Assembly (NCBI RefSeq): GCF_947179165.1
Contig: NC_077245.1
Coordinates: 43,947,286 to 44,011,285 of the forward strand
Origin: Solanum dulcamara
Taxonomy: Eukaryota; Streptophyta; Magnoliopsida; Solanales; Solanaceae
DNA: 64,000 nucleotides
Reading direction: 5' to 3'
The position numbers and the translations under genes were made by a program. The notes below the pieces were generated by a model. It made no database searches. It was not told the DNA's origin and was given only the letters and a program-made list of their open reading frames with translations. Positions within the stretch are counted from its first letter, which is position 1. Each line of letters opens with the position of its first letter. Of this stretch, positions 12,546 to 23,680 are shown piece after piece.

Positions 12546-14166
12546 GTTCCTGGAGCTAACCACAATAGCCCCAAGGACAATAATAACAATTCAATAGGCT
12601 AAAAGCGGGCAATTTAGATATAAGCAACCTATACCAATAGTCTTTAAGTCATTCCCAATATAGTGCCTCTACTAACAAAATAAGAATCCCGACAATAGAG
12701 AACTATAGCAACTCAAGCAACCAACAACAAATAATTATGGCTACGAGTATATCAACGATGACAACCACCTTCTTGTATAGCTCCTAAGATTTAAGAAAAC
12801 ATGCTGAAAGAAGGGAATATCCTTAACATGCCTTTCAACTGAAACCCCAAAGGTGTTGAAATGAATCTTTACCAACCAAATGTAATGCCACAAATATGAG
12901 AATCAAAAGGTTGTAAAGATGAGCCCTAACCAATCGGTAAGGCATCAATGTCACAATCGCGTCCATCCAAGTGCAAATCATGAAATTAGGCCAATAATAA
13001 TGATAAAAAATAGCTATATCCAATGAAGATATTCCAATAACATCTCAAATAAGCGACGATCTCCCAAGGTAACATAATAAGGCATACTTCACATCGCTCA
13101 ACTCAATAAATATCGTACACGACTCTAATAAGAATCACACAAACTCCTAAATCCATCCATTACCTTAACATCATAAATACACAAAAACAATAACCAAACA
13201 TAGTAAGATAAAGGTACTTTCCAAACTCACGGTATCCAAAACACCACTTTGTAGCTAGAAGACCGTAAAAATGATACTAAAACATGATATTATGAAGGAA
13301 GGCTGTAGGGGGTATATTTCCTAGATAAAAGGGACTTAATTACAATGCTAAATAACCTTCCTCCTTGAAGTAACAAAAAATAAAGCAAAAACAATCAATA
13401 AACTACTACAAGTCATTGGCAAGTGCGACTTTTCATAACTAGGATCTTAGAATCTCATTTTAACAATTAGATAAGTGTACAGTATCCTTACCTTATCAAT
13501 ATATATCTATATCCACTTCAAGATACTCAATAAACACCTTCTATTTCTCTACACAATACCCATAAATATATGCCATAAAATTCATGGGGCAAACTATACC
13601 ATGATGACGAGCTCGGTATGTAGAGCAACTTTCGTTAAATTTTTGAGTTGAAAGAATCAATATACATGAAGTATTTAGGGACTTTTTCTCTAATTTTATA
13701 TGAATTTTGGTAACTTATACTGAGTTAAAATGAAGCTTGAACAGCTTAAATAAAGTTGAACTGACATAGGGGCTTCGATCCCACCTAGAAGTGCCTATTT
13801 GCGTCATCTCACAAAAATGCAAATATCTCTCTATTCTGAAGTTGTATAGATGAATGGTTTGTTATGTTGAAAACTAAACTCATAGAAATTCAATTGGATA
13901 GGTCATGGTACCCATAACTATCTACATATTGGGAGAAAATCTCAGAGATATTTGACCAAAATTTCAGAAAAATCCTTAAAACAAAACTTGCGATAACTTT
14001 TTGCAACTTTTATTTCGCAATTTGCTTAACTTCAAACCTAAAATATGAACCTTGAACACTTAAAATGTGACATACCAAATAATTCTTAATTTATTAATCA
14101 CTCTTCGTCTTACCACAAAATATAGGTTAATTTAGATATTTCAAAACATTGGGGTGTTACAGTATC

Positions 14167-14584
14167 ATAATGTAAGGTTAGATGATCATCACGCACCTCC
14201 TACTCATAGCTAGAGTTTTGAGATACGATTCCTCGGTGTTGGTGAGTCCTCATGTTTTGATCATAAGAAACTATATTTCATTGTTTCCTATGACCTTTTC
14301 ATCTTTATATTGGGTGAACAAGGAGCTTGTCTTATGCCCCCATCTAGACTAGTAGAGGCATGTTGAACATCATGGAGTCTATCTTTTCATTCCATTTTGA
14401 ATTTGAGGCTTATTCTCTTTTATTGAGACTATTCATGTTGAGACTTGCTTCTACATCTATGTTTTAGCCTTATTTATTTATCTATATTTTGTATGCTCAT
14501 GAATGATATGCTAAGATGCTTGGTTGGAGTCCCTTAGAATTTTAATGGTTGTGTCGTACCAAAGGCCTAGCTAGGGTCTTGACA
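14167..14584 (+). mobile_element. E0 3' LTR, part 3 of 3
   Basis: The E0 LTR resumes after the S1 duplication and ends in GGGTCTTGACA at 14584. From 14585 the sequence is minus-strand integrase of another element. The five bases after the LTR (GTACC) are the expected target duplication, but the matching left copy is outside the window. Confidence 0.8.
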
Positions 14585-17500
14585 GTACCCACTTTTTGAG
14601 ATGATAGAGAATGGAACACCATGCAACTTAACCAACTCTCAAATGTAAAGCCTAGCATAATCTCAGCTTAATAATATTTCTTAACGGGAAGATAATGCTT
14701 CAACTTAGTCATTTGATCTACAACAATTCAAATTGAATCATGTTGACGATGCGCACAAGACAATCCCATAATGAAGTCCATATAAAAATCTTCCAACTTC
14801 CAAGTAGGAATCACAATATTTTATGCTAAACCTCTAGATTTTTTATGTTCAACTTTCATTTATTGGCAATTCGGACACTTAACCACAAATTCGGTAATAT
14901 CTTTTTTCATGTCATCCAATAAACTTCTCTCAAATCATAATACATTTTGATGGATCTCGGATGAATAGAATATCGAGAACTATGAGCTTCAGAAAATACA
15001 ATTTCCCTCAAACCATTAAGATCGGAAACACACAAATGACCTTTATAGAGAAGCGCATCATCTACCCCTTAGGAGAAAGCCTCAATGGCTTTTTCAGAAA
15101 CCACTTTCTTCAATTCGACCAAAGTCGAATCACTGTCTTGTTTTGCCTTCACATCCGACAGAAAAGACGATTCTAATCCATTTTTCACAATAATACCACC
15201 ATCTTTGGAATTAACCAAATGATCTAGCCTATGCACATGACGAATGAAATCTTTTTTCTCATCCTCAAATGGGCAACACTATCTATGGACAATATACTAA
15301 GAGCATCGGCAACCACATTTGCCTTTTCCAGATGACAAAGAACACTCATGTTATAATCTTTCAATAACTCAAGCCATCTCCTTTGTCTAAGGTTCAAATA
15401 TTTTTGCTTCATATTGAAAACGCTTATGATCGGTGAACACATCCACATGAACATCATAGATATAGTGTCTCCAAATCTTCCAAGCAAACACCATCGCCGC
15501 TAACTCAAAGTCATGAGTCAGGTAATTCTTTTCATGAACCTTAAGTTGCCTAGAATAAAAGGATATCGCTTTACCATTTTGCATCAATACACAACCAAGC
15601 CCAATCCTGGAGGCATCACAATACACAAAAAACCTATCAGATTCTTCCTGGAAGGTCAAAACTAGGTCAGAAGTAAGTTGATCTTTCAACTCTTGAAAAC
15701 TCTTCCCACGTGCTTCTGACCATTGACATTTCACCTTCTTTTGAATCAATGTCATCAAAGGCAAAGCAATTGAGTAAAATCCTTCCACATACCATTTGTA
15801 GTAACCGGCCAAACCCAAGAAACTCTTAATGTATGAAGGAGAAAGAGCTCTAGGCCTATTGTTAACCGTCTTGATCTTCTTAGTATCAACTCTAATACCA
15901 TCACCAAAAATAATATTTCCATGGAACGCTATCAAACTCAACCAAAACTCAAACTTTACAAGACATGAATTCTCAAATAATTGGCTTGTTCATCCTCACT
16001 CTGAGAATAAATAAAATATCACTAATGAACATAATAAATAACATATCCAAATATTGCTTCAACACCCTGTTCATCAAATTCATAAAAGAAATAGGAGCAT
16101 TTTTTTAGTCCAATAGTTATGACCAAAAATTCAAAGTGATCATATCGAGTTATGAAGGTCGTCTTCAAAATTTCACACTCTCTCACTCTAACTTGATGAA
16201 TAACCCGATCGAAGATCAATCTTTGAAAAGTAGATAGCACTTTGAAGATGATTGAACAAGTCATCAATCCTTGGAATGGGATACTTATTCTTGATTGTGA
16301 ACTTTTTAAACTGTCGGTAATCAATACACATATGGAGAGAACCGTCCTTCTTTCAAACAAATAGAATTGGAGCACCCCATGAAGAGATATATGGTCTGAT
16401 GAAACCCTTATCCAAAAGGATTTTTAACTGATCCTTTAACTCTTTAAGTTATATTGGGTCCATTCTATAAGAAATAATAGAGATAGGCTGGGTATCTAGG
16501 AGAAGCTCAATGCCAAAAATGTTTTCCCTTTCGGTAGTAATACTAGAAGGATCATCAGGAAACACTTCTAGAAACTCACTTACCATAGGAACTAACCCAA
16601 GAGTAGAGGTTTCGAAATTCATATCCCTAACCCGTATTAGACAATACATGTAACCTTTAGAAATCATCTTTCGAAATTTAAGGCACGAAATAAACTGACC
16701 CTTAAATATGAAATTACTATCTTCCAATCTATGACTGGTTCATTAAGGAAATAGAACTTAACTACTCAACTTCTATAGTCAATGGAAGCATAACATGCAT
16801 AAAGCCAATCTATACCAAGAATAACATCAAAGTCAGTCATATCTAACTCTATAAGATCCGCTGAGGTAATTTCGTGAAAAACTAACTAGAAATTTCAATA
16901 AACCCGATTAGCTGGAACTGAATCGATTGAAAAGGATTCTAACAAGATCTTGATACTGACATCAAACTTCATAGAGTATAAGGAGTCACGATAGAAAGAT
17001 TTTCTCTAGGATCAAATAAAGTATAAGCATCAAACTGAAAGACTCGAAATATACTAGTAACAACATCTAGAGAATCCTCCAAATCCTATCGAGTATGGAG
17101 AGCATAAACCCTATTATGACGCTTACCACCATTAGAACCAGATGAAGCACCTAGCAGAGTTGGGCGACCAGAAGAAGTAGTATGAGTCTGACATCTACCA
17201 TCTCCACCCTTGCTAGAAAGTGAAGTTCAATCTCTCACCTTTTAACCCTTCCTAACATAGTCAAAACATGCATCAGAACCTGCTAAGCAATCTCTCCGAT
17301 GGTTCTTCTCTTACTTCCTACATATAGGAACAACCAGACCACTAGGAGCTCCACCTGGAGAGTTAGGTTTAGATATCCTATCTTTGTTAAAATTTTGCAC
17401 CAGAGAACTAGAAGAATTATGTCCTGAGTACCTTTTTCAAAACTGGGGATGACCACCATTTTGGACCTCGAATGAGAGAAATCACCACTATTTGTTCGAG

Positions 17501-18475
17501 CCCTCTTGGACTCTCTAGCCCTCTCCCTAATTATTTTCTCCTCAATTTATTCGAAATGAGTCATCAACATCAAGTTATCTATCTTCTTGATCAACATTGT
17601 GGTTCTACATTCCTTGACAACCATGTCCAAAATACCAGAGACAAATTTGCTTATACATCTCTCAAGAATCAGCCACCAAAGTTGGAGCATACTTGGAAAA
17701 TTATGTAAACTTCAAAGAATACTCCCTCACACTCATGTTGCCTTGTCTCAAGTTTATAAACTCTTGCACATTTACTTCCTTCAACTCAAGTGGAAAAAGT
17801 TGTCTAGAAAATCATCTTTAAGCTATCCCCAATCCAAGGGACCCTCACCCATAGCTCTCTCCTCCTTTCATTAGTTGAACCAAACTTGAGCCACTCCCTT
17901 CAATTGATAACCAGTCAGATCTTGTTTCTCCACTAAAGTCATACCCTTAATATCCCAAATATTTTAATGCCCTCAATGAACTCTTGTGGATCCTTATCCA
18001 CCTTGAAACATGAAATTTTGAGGGATTCATTCTTGTATATTCACAAACTTTTATAGTTGTTGTGCCAATATTTAGATTCACGGGAGCTACCATATCTCGG
18101 TTGGATTATGCCACCATAGCTTAGGCAAGAACTTGAAAAGAAGCTCTAAATTTGACATGAGTAACTTGCTCGACCAAGGGATTAATTAGAGTTTAAGGCG
18201 CTTAAAACTCCTCATCTTCATTCACATTCCTTCACAATGGAGATTTTCTTGGAGGCATGGTTCTGTAACACAAAGAACAAGAGTTAGAAGGAAAACCTTA
18301 TAGAGTTCAACTCTATCACATGACTTAAGAGTGATGAAATAAGTGAAGTTTATTAAAATACTCATAGCCTCTCATTCATAAATGGGGAGCACTTCACACC
18401 CATGAACAAGACCCTACTAGACGCAGTTTTGTCAGACACCCTAGGAGACTTGATCCTAATGCTATGATGCCAAAT
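14585..18475 (-). pseudogene. E2: Ty3/gypsy gag-pol pseudogene, cut by E0
   Basis: On the minus strand, gag starts at about 18260 (MPPRKS), with capsid sequence to about 17450. A zinc-knuckle region follows near 17200-17300 and a protease region at about 16800-17000. The RT spans about 15990-16600, with the RT/RNase H junction, including [15 protein letters not shown], at 15390-15941. RNase H is at about 15400-15700 and the integrase N-terminus at 14585-15200. RNase H shows [18 protein letters not shown] and the following [14 protein letters not shown] segment. The reading is broken by stops and frame changes. At 14585 the integrase core stops abruptly at the segment just before the second catalytic aspartate, because E0 landed there; the rest lies left of the window. 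A degenerate initiator-tRNA primer site (complement GCTATGATGCCA, 18461-18472) marks the 5' end. Divergence and fragmentation suggest it is older than E0. Confidence 0.85.
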
Positions 18476-20576
18476 TTATCATGATTCAAGCTAGTCCTTA
18501 GACGTGACACGATCAAGAGGATCAATAGAGACCCTACATAATCCTCTTAGCATAACATAACATGACTTAGAATAACATAAGAATCAACATAAGAGAAATA
18601 CGGAAGATAAGTCTTACACAATCTTTTATAGAAACTTAAGATAAAAGAATTCGAGAATAGAACTTGCAAAGTGGAATTAGCCATACTAGTATGACATAGC
18701 CTTTATCTACCATGGACGGGAGCATAGGACAATCCTTAGCTCACCCAAATAATCTAAGACTAAAAATAATGAAATGGAAGACCTCATAAAGTAGTTTTTC
18801 CCTCGAAGCATAAGGACTCACCAACAAGTAATGCCTGTTGGAGAATATATTAACTGTGAACCAGATGGGGAGCATCGTGACATATATTATGAAATAATAT
18901 AGGCAAAAGAAGTATGCGGTCAGTAATATAGAATGTACTGAGTATGGAGAATATACAATGCATGACATAAACATGATAATGCAATAACCATGCTAAATCA
19001 TAAAAAAGCCTTTAAAACATCATAAGAAGCATAAGACATGGTCAATGCAAAAACTCGTAAAGAAATCATAGTAAAGAATAACATAATGAGAGATATTGTT
19101 AACTGACAATAAATCATATGAGCTATAAAATGGAGTCTGATTTCATACCTTCCACGCTTTAAAGAGATCGTCCTACTTGCCAAAGTAAGAACCATAAATA
19201 TGAACTATTGTTGATTCACTAGCTAAGGCCAGTTAAGGCAATCCTATGGGGGCACGTAGTTCTGGGATCTAGGTAATCGCCACTAGTCCAACTCGATGCT
19301 AGGTAATACTTTCAATGGAATAGTAATAATCATATCATAAAATCATCATAGAATATAAAATCATCACAGCATACTTGAAAATCGTAAGAATATCTCCTTT
19401 AGAAAATTATGATATCATAACATTTTCATAGAGATACTTGTCTAAGCATCAAAATCATGATAATCTCATTCATAGAAAAATCATGGAAAGCCTTCATGAA
19501 TAGATTACTTTCCGTTAGACGTAAACCTTAGTTTCATAAATTCGTCATAGAATAGTTTATATTGAAGCAACCTTTGTCTTCATCAAAACAGTAATTGATC
19601 ATTTGCATAAAAACATTCTTGAAACCTTAGTCATAAACTCATGATGCATGCATAGTCCTTGAATATAGGTCAATTTTATTAAAATAGGCATAATGCATGG
19701 TTCATGTAAAACGCATCAAAAACATATAATTAACATTCATTCATGCATAATAAGATCATTGAAATTGAATAAAAGCATAATTGAGTAAACCAAATGCAAG
19801 ATCATCAAATTACGTAGGGTTTAGGAAGAAATCATAAGAGAAAATTGTAAATACTTTGGGACTCTATGGATGGACGAGGATCAATGGATGAAATTCCCAC
19901 ATACCTTGGAGAATCCTAGCTCAAAATTAGAGAAGGAGACTTGAACTTTTTGTTCTTGACTAGGAAGAAAATCTTAAGAGCCAACTTGAGATAGAAGAAA
20001 TCTGTTAGGGAGGAATTGTGAGAGAATGAAGGGTTAGAATCCTTAGGAAATTATTTAGACCCTTCTAGTAAGACCAAAACCACCTGGTACTTAGATTAAG
20101 AGTGGGAAAAGACTAGAATACCCCTAACAAAACAACTGTTGGAACCCCTTTCATGAAAGGCCTCTACAGACCGTACAACCCTTCACAGTCCATGAAGGTG
20201 CTCGTACACCAAAGGGGACTGGGTTCCTGAAGGGTCGATGTCCACGAACCCTTCCACAGTCTGTGCAACTACTTATAGGCCATGCAAGTGCCCGTGAGGG
20301 AAAACTTCCCTGAGTCATTGGGGGGTCGAGTTCATGGACTAGTACACGATCTGTGAAAGCTTCCAAGGTCCATGGACCCTCTTGTGGAAACTCGTCTCAA
20401 CTTTCCCACTCTTAGGTTCAACTCCACAGATACCTTCACGTGTTATGGACCCTTTCTCAGTCCGTACAAGGGTCCGTACCAACCCCTCTTCTATAATACT
20501 TTAGTTACTTTGCATTTTTCAACTTTATATGAGTTGTTCCTTCCATTTTGACTATCCAACTTTCGAGAGTATTACA
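18476..20576 (-). mobile_element. E2 5' LTR (~2.1 kb)
   Basis: It follows the degenerate primer-binding site and ends GAGTATTACA at 20576. The right part (20130-20490) carries repeated CACGG/CCGTG-type words as in the E0 and E5 LTRs. A hairpin plus palindrome lies at 18883-18942. The start base is uncertain because the TGTCA end has mutated. Open frames at 18741-19195 and 20151-20366 lack any known relative. Confidence 0.7.
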
Positions 20577-20742
20577 AATAGATAACATATATTATTTGAA
20601 AAAATCACATAAAATTAATTGTATGAATGCATATGAAATGAATACATTTAAATACTATTAAATCTTATAAGTGAACTAAATAAAATAGAATCACATGATC
20701 TTATAGAGCCTTGTCATGTTCAACATGATTCAGACTTGATTA
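20577..20742. other. AT-rich spacer between E2 and E6
   Basis: No gene is seen. The words TAACATATATTATTTGAAAA resemble the monomers of the tandem repeat at 33240-33660, suggesting both stretches come from the same ancient repeat. Confidence 0.5.
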
Positions 20743-20993
20743 TGTCAAGATCCAAACTGACGTGACTGGCACCACATTAATCGTAAATTAACAATTATTA
20801 ACCTACTACATGTATTCATCTAACACTAACCATAAATTAATAATTATCAACCTACTACATGCATTCATCTAACAGTTCTAGTCAAAAATTGGAAACACAA
20901 CATAATAAAGTCTAAGTCTTTAGTAGATAAATAAATATGAGAAAGTCTAAAATATTATAACCCAAGCATCCGAAAGTCATCATACTAAATATC
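20743..20993 (-). mobile_element. E6 LTR, part 1 of 2
   Basis: The sequence beginning TGTCAAGATCC...GACTGGCACC has the look of a gypsy LTR end in minus orientation. It is split at ATATC (20989-20993) by E3 and continues at 30948. It contains an imperfect tandem duplication of ~48 bp (about 20782-20872, units ending ACATG(T/C)ATTCATCTAAC). Confidence 0.6.
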
Positions 20994-23445
20994 TGTCACG
21001 CCCCGAGAGGGTACCCTAGGCGTGGCTGGCACTCGTAGGCCATTTCTGACCTCCGAGCGAACCACCTGGTCCAGTCATACGTTCATTCAATTACATTCTC
21101 CTAGAGGAAACTCAATTAAGGGTATACTGTTCATAAGTTAGGGCCAAAGGCCAAACAATCATCAACTCAATAAGAAATTTTAAAAAGGGCTACTCAAAAG
21201 GACAATTCAACATTTCTACACTCCGGTCTATGAAGCCTCTATCTACAATCTAGAAGGTGCCCATAAAAAGCCCATGGCTACCAATAATCAAAATAAAGGA
21301 AACGACAACACACTATACAAGAAAGCTCAACATCCTCCGGAAACTAGGAGGACTCGCCAACTAGCTGAGAGTGTATGTGGATCTTCAACGGAGCGCCGGT
21401 TGATGATCTCTAGTACCTGTCTCTGCATCATGAAATGATGCAGGCCAAATAGCGTCAGTACATGGAATGTACGAGTATGTAAAATGGCTGAATGCAATGA
21501 ACATCAAGGGAGAATCAATCAACTCGGAATCTCAACTCAAAAGAGATAACAACTCAATCACATGTCCTAAGTCTAAACAAGGATATGATTTAGACGGGAC
21601 TAATCATATACAATTCAACTCAATCTGACTCAGAATACTAGCAAGGCCTATTTAGGAGTTTTTCTTACCCGACAACCATCACTTATGAGCCAGTGAAAGT
21701 ACAACAAACCGACGTTGTTGCTGCGTCCATTCATACTTTGCCAGGGTATGAACGAATCAACCAATCATGGATCCAATCCAACCAAGTCCTATAATGTCAG
21801 GAAAAATATCTCAGGGAAGCATCCGACTTTAACGGTTTAATCCCCCCTACGTTTGGCGACATAGTTATTGGGTTTGAGTATGTACTATACCCTTGACCAA
21901 TTCAGTGCTCGATACTCCTCCCAAGACTCAATGCTCATAAAACTCCATCCAATCAACTCAATCAAATCATATCGACAAGTCTCATTACAACCTTGTCAAC
22001 TCATCAACTCTATCACGCTCAAATCTCTTTTAATCATACTATCCGATCAATCTCAATCATATCTTTCAAAAGAAATTTTAAAAGCACATTTATAGCAACA
22101 TATAGACATAACCAATCATTTACTCCATCCATTTGAGAAATCCTTGAGACTCATCACAACTTCAAGACTTTAAATCACACTTTAAAATAGGCAACACTTC
22201 TTAAGAAAACAACATCTTTTATCATAATCCACATAGTTAAGAAGATCAATAAAATGTATTATAACAACTCATTTCCATCAACTCATACTCACATAAGGGC
22301 TCATTTTAGGAACTTCCTAGCTCAACAACATCAACACATATAGAATCAAATAAATTGGGGACAAAACTCATTCAACCATAAACCATACCAAGAAACTCCA
22401 TTTTCATGGACATCTAACCTCAAAGCAAGAGTAGGGCACATAAGTGGACTCAACCCATGTTTTGGATAGCCTTACATACCTTAGAATAGACTCTTGAAGA
22501 AACCTTGTTGTTGGGTCTTTAATGGAAAGCTTGAAGTCTTGAAGCTCTTGGAACAATCTCTTGTTGAAAATAGAGAAGAAAAAGAAGATGAAGAGGAGAG
22601 AGTTTTCTAGGGCTTTTCTAGAGAGAGAGTGGGGGCTGAAAAATGTGTCTCCAAATGCTCAAGGAGGATACATATATAATTTGGGACAATTCCCATATTG
22701 CCCCTTCTCAAAATTCTAAAAAATAGGCAAAAATGCACCTGGCGCGATAGTGGTGCATCGCTCCATTGCAGCGCCAGGCTGATTACGCCTAAAACCTGCA
22801 CACCTTGCAGTGGCGCACTGCGCCAGAGACCAAACTACTGAGGCATGCTTCTGGCGCGATAGTGGCGTGTCGCGCCCTTACAGCGCCAAGGCCAATATTT
22901 TCTAGGGGTTCTAGAAATTGGCTTGAAAAAACCTGCACACCTTTTAGTGGCGCACCGCGCCAGAGACCAAACTATTGAGGCATATTTCTAGCGCGATAGT
23001 GGCGTGTCGCGCCACTACGGCGCCAAGCCCAGTTTTCCAGCAATTGCAACCCAGGCCTGGAAATCTCTGTTGTGCTAGTTCATCTTTGGATCGTCATATC
23101 TTTTGACTCCAAACTCCAAAATGTACATTCTTGGTGGCGTTGGAAAGAAGACTCGATGACCATTAATTTAATAGGTCATGGGACACCCAGATCATCATAT
23201 ATCATAATTAAGGGTTGTTAGAAGTCAACCCCTCATGCAAACTCCTCCTCAAACTTAGTCACGACGAATCTTTTGGACTTGACTTGGTCATTGGGGTCCT
23301 TTGTGACCCCACATCACCTCTAATACTTCTCAATTTCTCAAAGACTCATCTTAACTCATGAAAATGCTTCAGAATACTCGAGTTCGACCCTACTCGAATA
23401 CAAGAAGGGTTCAAATCTTAGGGGAAAATTTTGAGGGGTGTTACA
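20994..23445 (-). mobile_element. E3 3' LTR (2452 bp)
   Basis: It begins TGTCACGCCCCGAGAGGG and ends GGGGTGTTACA. Compared with the other LTR it has an extra ~15 bp near 21275. The differences I compared near its start are mostly transitions. It carries the hairpin/palindrome module at 21423-21475 and a GC-rich dyad cassette at 22738-23030. Open frames at 21868-22095 and 22607-22801 recur in the other LTR and are not genes. Confidence 0.93.
22738..23030. repeat. GC-rich dyad repeat cassette in E3 3' LTR
   Basis: Three copies of a dyad of the type GGCGCGATAGTGGCG...CGCGCCA start at about 22740, 22851 and 22990. Two of them share the longer frame CCTGCACACC...CCAGAGACCAAACTA with a ~138-bp period. 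The arms (GGCGC/GCGCC, TGGCGC/GCGCCA) can pair in several registers. It is strikingly GC-rich against the AT-rich LTR. Confidence 0.85.
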
Positions 23446-23462
23446 TTATCTCCCTCTTAGGA
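23446..23462 (-). other. E3 polypurine tract
   Basis: On the minus strand the run CCTAAGAGGGAGATAA ends right at the 3' LTR. It is the plus-strand primer site of the element. Confidence 0.8.
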
Positions 23463-23680
23463 TCATTCATCCTCGAATGACGAGTGACCAAGAATGGACT
23501 CGGGGTACAAATCACAATCAAAATTCAGTCATTCAATCAATCAAATTCTCAATCAATTATCAATCAAGACTCAAAATGCACAAATGAATTCAAATCAAGG
23601 AAATGGGCATTACCTTCAACATTCTCATCGGTAGGCACGAATAGATGTGGATATTTAGATTTCATGGCTTCCTCCACTTC

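Larger units (their letters stand above)
10196..14161 (-). mobile_element. S1: solo LTR of a long-LTR gypsy family
   Basis: It starts TGTCATGCCC and ends GGGGTGTTACA on the plus strand, with the perfect duplication GTATC on both sides (10191-10195 and 14162-14166). No internal retroelement coding lies between the ends, so this is an LTR left by LTR-LTR recombination. Without the nested TIR element it is about 2.9 kb. The orientation (minus) is inferred from similarity to the E1 and E3 LTRs. It carries the palindrome/hairpin module at 10776-10820 and a minisatellite at 12165-12545. Confidence 0.87.

Noticed and set aside
21868..22095. Open frame conserved at 29374-29601
   Set aside because: The conservation is explained by the two E3 LTRs; no domain, no start context.
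22607..22801. Minus-strand frame repeated at 30113-30307
   Set aside because: LTR copies again; the reading frame crosses the GC dyads by chance.
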